Notes under the pieces: model-generated | The model's database searches: none | What the model was told of the DNA's origin: nothing | Seen by the model: only the letters and a program-made list of their open reading frames with translations | Shown: positions 44,267-52,586 of the stretch, one piece after another | How positions within the stretch are numbered: the first letter of the stretch is position 1 | Layout of the letters: every line of letters begins with the position of its first letter | NCBI GenBank assembly: GCA_028282785.1 | Contig: JANQHE010000070.1 | Span: forward strand, 27,024 to 91,023 | DNA length: 64,000 bases | Direction: 5' to 3' | Origin: Bacteroidales bacterium | GTDB lineage: Bacteria; Bacteroidota; Bacteroidia; Bacteroidales; UBA12077 | Translations under genes and position numbers: made by a program

Positions 44267-45607
44267 TTATGATTTATATCGTATCCATTTCCAGAGTTCT
44301 TTGTAATTTACTTTTTTACCATACATCAGAATTCCTGTTCGATAGATTTTTCCAGCTAGCCAAACTGAACCTAGAAATGTAAGAACCAATAATCCCATAG
44401 ATAAAGTAACCTGCCAACCCGGAACACCAAATGATAAACGAACCATCATTACAATAGGAGACGTAAATGGTATAATAGAAAACCAAAATGCAACCGGGCT
44501 ATCAGGTGTTTGAATAGCATTCATCATAACAAAGATACCGAGTATTAAAGGTATTGTAATTGGTAACATGAATTGCTGCGTGTCAGTTTCATTGTCAACA
44601 GCGGCACCGATTGCTGCAAAAAGTGAACCATACAATAAATATCCTCCTAAAAAGAAAAATATAAATGCGCTTAACATTAAACCAAAATCAATTGATTTAA
44701 CTGCATTTAATACTTTTGAAAACTTATCCATTTCTTCAGGCTGGATTTGATTTATCTGAGTTAAGTTTTGTTGTTCGAATAAATCTTCAACCACAACTTC
44801 TTGTGCATTTTTTGTTCCCAATTCAGGGAAAAAAGCAGTTTTCATACCAGCAACAATTCCCGTAGTGAGCACTACCCATAGTAAAAACTGGGTTAGTCCA
44901 ACCATTGCAATTCCAACAATTTTCCCCATCATTAACTGAAATGGTTTAGCCGATGAAATGATAATTTCCACTATACGATTTGTTTTTTCTTCAATAACTC
45001 CTCGCATAACCTGTGCACCAAAAAGGAATATAAAGAAGTAAATTAGAAAACCACTTGCATAGCCCAATATCATATTTACTTCAGTAAAACTTTCTTTTTC
45101 TTCTCCATCCTTTGTCCACTGTATAGTTCTAACCTTAACATCAGACTTTATGGATTCAAGAATATCTTCATTAATTCCGTTGGCTTTAAGTTTTTGGTTT
45201 TTTAGTTCATTTTCCATTGCTCTGGCAATATGAGATTTTACCTCAAAACTTGGCTGTTTGTCTGAATATAAATGTACTGCAGTTGGTTCATATGTTATAC
45301 TTGGTAATATTTGTAGCACTGCGTAATAATCAGAGTCTGCAAAATTCTTTTTTACCTTTTTTACGGATGTATTTTGTAAATACTCAAATTTAATATAATC
45401 AGTATCAGGGATTTTATTTAAGAATACACCTGAACTATCAATCACTGCAATATTTTTTACATCTGTATCTTCCATAGAAGCAAGCCATGCTGGTACTACC
45501 ATCATAGCAGCAAATAGGATAGGACCTAAAATTGTCATTACGATGAACGACTTTTTCTTTACTCTGGTAAGATATTCGCGTAATATGATTAATTTGATTT
45601 TATTCAT
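44267..45607 (-). CDS. ABC-2 type exporter permease (NatB/YhaP-like)
   Basis: 446 residues. One N-terminal membrane segment (about 20-45: ILGPILFAAMMVVPAWLASM), a soluble periplasmic part (about 50-175), then six membrane segments at the C-terminus (YFFIFLFGAQVMRGVIEEKT, QFLLWVVLTTGIVAGM, LMLSAFIFFFLGGYLLYGSL and so on). RGVIEEKTNRIVEIIISSAKP is the hallmark coupling loop of the NatB family. Together with the ATPase gene 19 bp upstream it forms an exporter, of sodium, antibiotics or another substrate that cannot be told. Confidence 0.88.
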   Translation of the reverse strand: MNKIKLIILREYLTRVKKKSFIVMTILGPILFAAMMVVPAWLASMEDTDVKNIAVIDSSGVFLNKIPDTDYIKFEYLQNTSVKKVKKNFADSDYYAVLQILPSITYEPTAVHLYSDKQPSFEVKSHIARAMENELKNQKLKANGINEDILESIKSDVKVRTIQWTKDGEEKESFTEVNMILGYASGFLIYFFIFLFGAQVMRGVIEEKTNRIVEIIISSAKPFQLMMGKIVGIAMVGLTQFLLWVVLTTGIVAGMKTAFFPELGTKNAQEVVVEDLFEQQNLTQINQIQPEEMDKFSKVLNAVKSIDFGLMLSAFIFFFLGGYLLYGSLFAAIGAAVDNETDTQQFMLPITIPLILGIFVMMNAIQTPDSPVAFWFSIIPFTSPIVMMVRLSFGVPGWQVTLSMGLLVLTFLGSVWLAGKIYRTGILMYGKKVNYKELWKWIRYKS

Positions 45608-45626
45608 GGTCTGTTATTTTCGAGTA

Positions 45627-46547
45627 TTAATTTTTATGTTCATTTACTACCTTAATAAAAATATCATTCATATTTGGAATGATCTCATTGAATGATAAAA
45701 CCTCAATTACCGGTATTATAAGCGATAATAGTTCATTTTCGTTTGTTTGATGCAACAATTTCACTCGAACAGCCTTATTACCATTTACTTTTGTTTTATC
45801 AATTAATTCATAATGTTCATTTAATGATCTTTCAAGTTTATCAATATCGCCGTTAAAAGAGATCTCATAGATATTTGATTTGTATTTTTTTCTAATATCA
45901 TCAATCTGTCCTTCAAGAATGTTTTTTGATTTATTTATTAAAGTAATATGATCACAAAGTTCTTCAACTGAACCCATATTATGTGTTGAGAATATTATGG
46001 TAGAACCTTTTTTCTTTAGTTCGAGAATTTCTTCTTTTAGCATGTTTGCATTAATAGGATCAAATCCACTAAAGGGTTCATCAAATATCAGTAATTCCGG
46101 TTCATGTAATATGGTTGTGATAAATTGAACTTTTTGCGCCATTCCTTTCGAAAGTTCTTCCACTTTTTTATCCCACCAGGGTTGAATTTCAAATTTTTCG
46201 AACCAGTATTTAAGCTTTTTTAATGCATCTCTTTTTGAAAGTCCTTTTAACTGAGCAAGGTACAAAGCTTGCTCTCCTACCTTCATTTTTTTGTACAAAC
46301 CCCTCTCTTCAGGTAAATATCCAATAAGATTTACATCGCTTGGTTGTAAAGGCCTTCCTTTTAACAGAATTTCTCCTTTATCAGGAGCGGTTATTCTGTT
46401 AATTATTCTTATTAAAGTGGTTTTTCCTGCTCCGTTAGGGCCTAACAGCCCATAAATACTGTTTTCAGGAATGTTAACATTTACATTGTCTAAAGCAAGA
46501 TGGTTAGCAAACTTTTTCTCAATGTTTTGTGCTCTTAGTAATTCCAT
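45627..46547 (-). CDS. ABC transporter ATP-binding protein
   Basis: 306 residues. Walker A GLLGPNGAGKTT (about 33-44), signature LSKGMAQKVQF (about 137), Walker B LLIFDEPFSGFDP (about 158), and STHNMGSVEEL (H-loop). It has an extended C-terminus (about 230-306) as in NatA-like subunits. It energises the permease encoded next to it. Confidence 0.93.
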   Translation of the reverse strand: MELLRAQNIEKKFANHLALDNVNVNIPENSIYGLLGPNGAGKTTLIRIINRITAPDKGEILLKGRPLQPSDVNLIGYLPEERGLYKKMKVGEQALYLAQLKGLSKRDALKKLKYWFEKFEIQPWWDKKVEELSKGMAQKVQFITTILHEPELLIFDEPFSGFDPINANMLKEEILELKKKGSTIIFSTHNMGSVEELCDHITLINKSKNILEGQIDDIRKKYKSNIYEISFNGDIDKLERSLNEHYELIDKTKVNGNKAVRVKLLHQTNENELLSLIIPVIEVLSFNEIIPNMNDIFIKVVNEHKN

Positions 46548-46728
46548 TTATGTGATTTTGATTTTTTAAATTAGTGTGCAATTTCGATAAAATATTACAA
46601 AATAGAACACAAAATTTTGCTAAAAGTTTGATGAACTTAGCAAAATAGATATAATGCAATATGCAAAAACTTAATTCGATATAACTAAAAAGAATATCGA
46701 AAATCACATAATAATATTAGAGAAGAAT

Positions 46729-48189
46729 TTATTTAATGGTCCAATCCTGCCATACATTTTTTATTTCAGGACTTATATTAACCTGCGGATTTTGTTCTTT
46801 ATCATTGATCATTACGGATTTTACCGAAACGTGTTTTTTTAGATAATCTGCCATTTCCGACATGCTGATATTTCCATTTGTTTCCTGCATTTTTTTTAAA
46901 AGAAAATAAGTAAATAATCCATGTTGCTGTTCCCTGTATGGTAATGAAGATTGAGTTCCTGAACTTGCTGTGAATACGATCAAGTTTCCATTCAGGATAT
47001 TTTCTTTTGGTTGTACTTTTACTCCCCTGGCTGCTAAAAGACCTTGGTTTCTTGCTCCACCGCTAAAACATGCGTCCAGAAAAACAGTTACTCTCTTTGT
47101 AGGATGCTCAGTAAATTTCTTATATACATCATTTAAACTTATAGCGAATTCTAAATCAGTACCACTCACATCAACAGGTATTAAAAATGGTTCCTTGTTT
47201 TCTTCATTTGGGAATCCATGTCCTGCATAATAAAAATAGATTTCTGCCTCACCGTCCAGATTTTTAGCAATTGTATTTATTTTTTCAATTGATTTACTGA
47301 ATTCAACAACCTTGGCATCAACTATTAAAATGATATTTTCATTAGGAACTCCTAAAGTCTTTTCCGCATATTCCTTAAAAGTTTTAGCATCGCGTTCCGC
47401 AAACTCAACATTAACTTCGTTTGTTAAGCCCGTTTGATACGAATTATAATCTTCGTTCCCAATTATAAGTGCAAATCGATTTGGGAATTTTTGAGCAGAA
47501 GTTGGTACGTTTATATCAATATCTGAAACAAATTCTTTTGATTCTTCTGTTTTAGTATACTCCAAAGCAGTTGGTTTTGTTTCTATTTGAGTTTTTGCAT
47601 TTGATTCAAGGCTTTGATTGCTTTGAACCAGTTCATATTTATTAACTCCTTTTATTGAGTTTTCTATATAATTAACCGATTTTATTACAGCAATCTTAAA
47701 TGAGGCATTTAGTGCCAGTTTAGCAGATTGGACCCCTTTTCGATTTACTTGGGCTGACCTATGACTTATTCTTTCCCGGTATTTTTTTACTTTATTATTT
47801 CTTAAATCAACAACTGCTACATCAATAGTAGTTTTTGCAATCCATTGTTTATTTCTTTTTACAACAAAATAGTCTACTACATCTAATCTGATTAGTATCT
47901 TATTTGGTTCCGGTTTATAATCTGTTCTGAAATTTTTGATTACGTTGAATTTTGTTCTTGGATAGCTTTCTTTAATATAATTTGCAACTGCTCTTTTTAT
48001 GTTATCACTATATAATTTGGAAGAGGTTCTGTTATCTTTAATTAAAATGTCCACTGAAAGTTTAGCAGGTGTAGAATAAGTCTTTGCAACCTTGATTTTT
48101 AACGGTTCATAAACTTCTTGCCCTTCTTTTTGTGCATTCAATGGGATAGTAGCAATAAAAAGCATTAAAATAATTATTATTTTTTTCAT
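46729..48189 (-). CDS. Second exported caspase-like peptidase
   Basis: 486 residues. Signal peptide 1-19 (FIATIPLNA) followed by Gln20. Residues about 30-185 are a mixed alpha/beta domain of unknown kind. Residues about 238-460 are a caspase fold with both catalytic residues: His324 in YYAGHGFPNEE and Cys374 in LDACFSGGARN; FALIIGNEDY begins it. The pattern YREQQHGLFTYFLLKKMQE is typical of metacaspase-like bacterial C14 proteins. It is independent of the first caspase in this window (1937-4090) but has the same architecture of export plus C-terminal protease. It is divergent from a histidine kinase gene. Confidence 0.87.
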   Translation of the reverse strand: MKKIIIILMLFIATIPLNAQKEGQEVYEPLKIKVAKTYSTPAKLSVDILIKDNRTSSKLYSDNIKRAVANYIKESYPRTKFNVIKNFRTDYKPEPNKILIRLDVVDYFVVKRNKQWIAKTTIDVAVVDLRNNKVKKYRERISHRSAQVNRKGVQSAKLALNASFKIAVIKSVNYIENSIKGVNKYELVQSNQSLESNAKTQIETKPTALEYTKTEESKEFVSDIDINVPTSAQKFPNRFALIIGNEDYNSYQTGLTNEVNVEFAERDAKTFKEYAEKTLGVPNENIILIVDAKVVEFSKSIEKINTIAKNLDGEAEIYFYYAGHGFPNEENKEPFLIPVDVSGTDLEFAISLNDVYKKFTEHPTKRVTVFLDACFSGGARNQGLLAARGVKVQPKENILNGNLIVFTASSGTQSSLPYREQQHGLFTYFLLKKMQETNGNISMSEMADYLKKHVSVKSVMINDKEQNPQVNISPEIKNVWQDWTIK

Positions 48190-48352
48190 GGTAATATGGT
48201 TGGTTAGTTTTTAGTATTTAAGTATTTAGTCAAATTTTCCATAAAATTAACGGATAAAAATGAAGCAGAAATGAAGAAAAGAATAAATTTGGCACAACTT
48301 TAAGAATCCGTATTTAAAAACCAAAAATCAGGATATAAATTTTTATTTAAAA

Positions 48353-48384
48353 TCTGTTTAATTGTATATATTTTCATACATTTG
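48353..48384 (+). promoter_or_regulatory. Candidate promoter of the TPR histidine kinase
   Basis: TCTG (48353-48356), 20 bp, then TACATTTG (48377-48384), an exact TAnnTTTG. The start codon follows 16 bp later. Confidence 0.4.
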
Positions 48385-48400
48385 ATTATTCTCTAAAACT

Positions 48401-50299
48401 ATGAAAAAGAACTCATTATTCTTTCTTATCTTATTAATATCTTTTAATACTGTTGCTTTTAACAACCATGAGGTTGATAGTTTATATAAGAAATTAATAA
48501 ATGCTCACGATTCTACAAAAGCAGATATCTTAAATGATTTAAGTTGGGAGCTGAGAAATTCTGAGCCACAAAAATCAATCGAATATGGTATAGAAGCTAT
48601 AAAATTTGCAGAACGTTTTGATGATTTCGAAAATCTGGTAAAAGCACATAGTTTTATTGGAGTAGCTTATAGAATTCTCGGCAATTATTCAGAATCAATG
48701 GATTATTATTACAAAGGCTTGGAGCTTGCACAAAAATATGGAGAAGCTGAGCAAGAAGGATATGCTTATATTAATATTGGAAACCTTCATATATACCAGG
48801 GTTATTATTATAATGCTCTTGAAAATCTTCAAAAAGCTAAGGTGATTGCAGAAAAGTTAGATCATAAAAGAATGCAAGCATATGTGTATTTGAACATTGG
48901 CCGGGCACAAATACTCCGGAAAGAAAACATTGAAGCTTTGGTTAACTTTAAAAAAGCTTTGGATCTTCGAATAGAAATAAACCAGATTTCAGGGCAAGCA
49001 GTTTGTTATAAATATATTGGAGATATTCACCTTGATTTAGGAAATACAAAGGAAGCAATTGAAAATTATAATCTTTCTTTAAATGTTGTAGAACAAGATA
49101 TGGATAAAGATTTAGTTGCTCATACTTTATCAAATTTAGCTAGAACTTATCTATTAATAGGAGATTATGCATTATCAAAAAAAACGGCTAAAAAAAGTAT
49201 GAGAATTGCTAACGAAATAGGAGCAAAATTAACAATAAGAGACAATTTTAAGATTTTATCTGAAATAGATTTAAAAACAGGTAACTTTGAATCTGCTTCT
49301 AAAAATCTGGAAAGTATTATTTCTTATAACGATACATTGTTTAATCAACAGCTTTCCGAAAAAATGTTTGATCTGGAATATCGATTTGAAAAACAGAGAA
49401 AGCAGGCGGAAATTGACCTCTTAAATAAAGATAAACAGATTCAGAAACTTGAGTTACAAAGGGCTAGAACCTATAATGCGGCATTGCTGATAATTCTTGG
49501 TTTAATAACTTCAATATTTGTTTATGTATTAATTTCTCTAAAACAAAGACGGGAACAAAATATAAAATTACAAAAACAGAAAGAAGAGCTAGATCAGATT
49601 AATAAAACAAAAGATAAAATGTTTTTAATAATTGGACACGATTTAAGAGGCCCAATTGGAAACTTGAAGTCTTTAATTGAAATACTTCTGGAAGATGAGG
49701 ATATTATAAAGGATAAGAATCTGGTCGAAACCTTTAACATTTTTATGAAATCCGTTCACTCTGTAAGCGATCTTCTTGAAAACTTACTCCTTTGGGCAAA
49801 GAGTCAAAGAAATGAAGTAGTTTTCTCTCCGGAGAACATAAGTTTAAGTACTGTGATTAACAGAAATCTGCAATTATTTAGAACTATTGCTGACCATAAG
49901 GAAATTATGATAAGTATTGTTATGGAAAATAACTACGATGTATTTGCCGATAAAAATATGATCATGACTGTTTTTCGTAATATTATATCTAATGCAATAA
50001 AATTTACTCCACGAGGAGGATCAATAGATATTAAGGTTACAAAGGAAGATCAAAACTATAAGGTTTCTATAAAGGATTCAGGTGTTGGTTTTGATGAGGA
50101 AACAGGCAATAAGATTTTTGATACTAGGGATTTTTATACAACAACGGGAACAAACAATGAAGCAGGCTCAGGGCTTGGATTACTGCTTTGTAAAGAGTTT
50201 ATCGAGTTAAATAGAGGTAAGATTTGGGCAGAAGGTGTTCCTGATGAAGGAGCCACTTTTTATTTTACTTTACCTCAATCCAAGATTGAGAACTCTTAG
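48401..50299 (+). CDS. TPR-containing sensor histidine kinase
   Basis: 632 residues. A signal peptide-like N-terminus (FFLILLISFNTVAF), then TPR repeats (about 45-320: AYINIGNLHIYQGYYYNALE, AYVYLNIGRAQIL, VCYKYIGDIHLDLG), a coiled-coil (about 325-350), one membrane segment (about 358-380) and a cytoplasmic kinase: His413 in FLIIGHDLRGPIGNL, N-box FRNIISNAIKFTP, and DSGVGFDEE, GSGLGLLLCKEF. The TPR part is periplasmic and may bind a partner. No response regulator is adjacent on either side, so the pathway partner is unknown. Confidence 0.9.
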   Translation: MKKNSLFFLILLISFNTVAFNNHEVDSLYKKLINAHDSTKADILNDLSWELRNSEPQKSIEYGIEAIKFAERFDDFENLVKAHSFIGVAYRILGNYSESMDYYYKGLELAQKYGEAEQEGYAYINIGNLHIYQGYYYNALENLQKAKVIAEKLDHKRMQAYVYLNIGRAQILRKENIEALVNFKKALDLRIEINQISGQAVCYKYIGDIHLDLGNTKEAIENYNLSLNVVEQDMDKDLVAHTLSNLARTYLLIGDYALSKKTAKKSMRIANEIGAKLTIRDNFKILSEIDLKTGNFESASKNLESIISYNDTLFNQQLSEKMFDLEYRFEKQRKQAEIDLLNKDKQIQKLELQRARTYNAALLIILGLITSIFVYVLISLKQRREQNIKLQKQKEELDQINKTKDKMFLIIGHDLRGPIGNLKSLIEILLEDEDIIKDKNLVETFNIFMKSVHSVSDLLENLLLWAKSQRNEVVFSPENISLSTVINRNLQLFRTIADHKEIMISIVMENNYDVFADKNMIMTVFRNIISNAIKFTPRGGSIDIKVTKEDQNYKVSIKDSGVGFDEETGNKIFDTRDFYTTTGTNNEAGSGLGLLLCKEFIELNRGKIWAEGVPDEGATFYFTLPQSKIENS

Positions 50300-50310
50300 T
50301 TAAGTTGTAA

Positions 50311-50336
50311 AAAAACTCGCCAAACAAGCGAGTTTT
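50311..50336. terminator. Bidirectional terminator between kinase and MATE genes
   Basis: AAACTCGC (50313-50320) and GCGAGTTT (50328-50335) form an 8-bp stem with loop CAAACAA, flanked by A- and T-runs. Confidence 0.85.
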
Positions 50337-50339
50337 ATA

Positions 50340-51779
50340 TTAAACTTTCCGTAGTTTCCATTTTCCTTTTTTAAATAACCACATCGCAATTAATGTCATG
50401 ACTGATTCAGCGACAATTATAGCTATATAAACTCCAAATTCATTAAAGCCATATAACGTAGCCAAAAAATATGCAAGCGGTATCTCAATAATCCAAAAAC
50501 TGATAATATTAATTTTAGTTGGAGTAAGCGTGTCACCTGCACCATTAAAAGCTTGTATCATAACCATTCCCATTGCATAAAAGATAAATCCTATACTTAC
50601 AATTCTTAATCCTTTTGCTCCTGTAGCAATTACTTCAGCATTATCAATGAACAAACGAATAAAAAAGTATGGTTCAATAATAAATATGAACGAAACTATA
50701 CTAAGAAATAGCATATTTACATATCCTGTGGTCCATACTGCTCTTTCGGCGCGTTGAGGTTTTTTCGCACCTAAATTTTGTCCTACTAATGTGGCGGCTG
50801 CATTACTTAATCCCCATGACGGTAAAAGTACAAATATTATTATACGAATAGCAATAGTATACCCGGCAAGTGCAGTACTTCCAAATATAGCAATGATACG
50901 AACCATACCAATCCAACTGGATGTTGCAATAATTGATTGCCCAATACCACCCAGAGATATTTTTACCAGGTCATACATTACTTTTAAATTAATGCGGATA
51001 GCTTTCTTAAAAATTTTAATTCTACCGTTACCTTTTAATAGTATATAAAACTGATAAATTACAGCAATACCTCTTCCTGTTGTTGTAGCAATTGCGGCTC
51101 CTTTTATTCCCATGGCAGGAATAGGCCCTAATCCAAAAATGAATAACGGATCCAGTAGTATGTTTACACCATTTGCCAATAGTAAAACCCTCATAGATAT
51201 GGCAGCATCACCGGAACTTCTGAAAATGGCATTTATTATAAAAAGAAGCATTATAATTATATTACTTCCTAAAAGAATTGAAGGATAAATACTTCCGTGT
51301 TCAATTATTTCAGCATTAGCTCCCATTAGCCGAAGGAGATCTTTTGCGAAAATCATTCCGGGTATTCCGATTACCAATGAAACTAAAGCACCAACAATTA
51401 TTGATTGAACAGCTGCTACAGAAGCTCTATATGGCTTCTTTTCGCCAATTCTTCTTGCAACTAAAGCTGTTGTTGCCATACTTAATCCCATTCCAATTGC
51501 ATAGATTATAGTTAGCAAAGATTCTGTTATCCCAACGGTAGCTATTGCATCAGGACCAAGTTTGGATACAAAGAAGATATCGGCAATTGCAAAAACCGAT
51601 TCCATAATCATTTCAAGAACCATAGGAATTGCAAGTAATAAAATGGCCTTACTTAGTTTTTCAGAAGTAAAATCTTTATCAGTCCCGGAAATAGATTCAA
51701 GTATATCTTTCCAAAGCGATTTGATTTTTTCTCTATTAATAGAGCTTATATATAATGATAGCTTTTTATTTGATGACAT
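50340..51779 (-). CDS. MATE-family efflux transporter
   Basis: 479 residues with twelve membrane segments in two halves (about 40-235 and 265-470). Conserved stretches: ILLAIPMVLEMIMESVFAIA, DIFFVSKLGPDAIATVGITE, and GSTALAGYTIAIRI, AAATLVGQNLGAKKPQRAER in the second half. It exports cationic compounds or drugs using a sodium or proton gradient. The gene has its own terminator and no partner nearby. Confidence 0.93.
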   Translation of the reverse strand: MSSNKKLSLYISSINREKIKSLWKDILESISGTDKDFTSEKLSKAILLLAIPMVLEMIMESVFAIADIFFVSKLGPDAIATVGITESLLTIIYAIGMGLSMATTALVARRIGEKKPYRASVAAVQSIIVGALVSLVIGIPGMIFAKDLLRLMGANAEIIEHGSIYPSILLGSNIIIMLLFIINAIFRSSGDAAISMRVLLLANGVNILLDPLFIFGLGPIPAMGIKGAAIATTTGRGIAVIYQFYILLKGNGRIKIFKKAIRINLKVMYDLVKISLGGIGQSIIATSSWIGMVRIIAIFGSTALAGYTIAIRIIIFVLLPSWGLSNAAATLVGQNLGAKKPQRAERAVWTTGYVNMLFLSIVSFIFIIEPYFFIRLFIDNAEVIATGAKGLRIVSIGFIFYAMGMVMIQAFNGAGDTLTPTKINIISFWIIEIPLAYFLATLYGFNEFGVYIAIIVAESVMTLIAMWLFKKGKWKLRKV

Positions 51780-51983
51780 GATAATAATTGTAAATGATAA
51801 AACAACTAATTAATAAAAGATTAAATGGGAGGTAAAATACCTAGCAGATTGTGGTAAAGACCAGAATATTTGCGACAATTGGTTTCATCTTCATTTGTTT
51901 TATCAGAACAAAGATATGCAAAAACTATTATTTAAATCAATAGCAAGCGCAAACAATTATTAAATTTCTATCAATTTTTAAAT

Positions 51984-52010
51984 AAAAAAGGATTCTGAGT
52001 AGAATCTTTT
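51984..52010 (-). terminator. Intrinsic terminator of the acidic 114-residue gene
   Basis: On the minus strand AAAGATTCT pairs with AGAATCCTTT (loop ACTC) and is followed by a T-run; coordinates 52010 to 51984. Confidence 0.7.
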
Positions 52011-52018
52011 AGGTAATA

Positions 52019-52363
52019 TTAAACGTTATAATTATCGTCTTTTATGTTTTCAGCCTCATCCATATTATCATCAAGGTATTTTTCTCCATCTTCATTTATA
52101 TCTTCCTCGAAATCATCTCTCAATTTTCCGGTATCATCATAATCGTCATCATCTTTAATAATTTGTCGTGCTTCGGATTCAGTCATTCTAACCAAATAAT
52201 ATATTTCTTCTGTTTCGAAAGGTAAAGCCGAAACGTAAGCACCCTGTGCATTGGTAAATGTCACCAGGTTTTCTTCAAATCCATCCGGGTATTCTATCTT
52301 AATCCTGTTTACAACATCTTCAGGAAGCTTTTCATAATCAATTACTATTCTTTTTGATGCCAC
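52019..52363 (-). CDS. Small conserved acidic protein of unknown function
   Basis: 114 residues. The N-terminal 70 residues are ordered in appearance (IVIDYEKLPEDVVNRIKIEY, PDGFEENLVTFTNAQGAYVS, ALPFETEEIYYLVRM) and the last 45 are an acidic, disordered tail full of Asp and Glu (DDDDYDDTGKLRDDFEED). I believe similar small proteins occur widely in Bacteroidota, but no function is known to me. It has its own terminator and is not coupled to a neighbour. Confidence 0.7.
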   Translation of the reverse strand: MASKRIVIDYEKLPEDVVNRIKIEYPDGFEENLVTFTNAQGAYVSALPFETEEIYYLVRMTESEARQIIKDDDDYDDTGKLRDDFEEDINEDGEKYLDDNMDEAENIKDDNYNV

Positions 52364-52554
52364 TTTGTAGGTCTGTTAAATTTTACAACCGAAATATATT
52401 TAGAAAAAAAAAAATGTCAAAATACTTTTCTGTTTTTTTATCCACTTAACAAAGATTTAATAAGTAATAAAGAGTTACGAAAATTAAATATTCACAACTC
52501 TTTATACAAATGATTTTTTAAAAAGGTTTTATAAATTCTGAAATTTAATATAAT

Positions 52555-52586
52555 AAAAAACTCTACTTACTCATATCGTAGAGTTT
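52555..52586 (-). terminator. Terminator overlapping the stop codon of the FtsX-type gene
   Basis: On the minus strand AAACTCTAC (52586-52578) pairs with GTAGAGTTT (52566-52558) around the last codons and the stop (52569-52567), followed by a T-run to 52555. A second stem, TAAAGAGTT/AACTCTTTA, lies at 52468-52504. Confidence 0.75.

Noticed and set aside
46519..46707. 62-codon minus-strand frame upstream of the ABC ATPase
   Set aside because: It overlaps the well-supported ATPase start and has only low-complexity hydrophobic and Asn/Lys-rich sequence.
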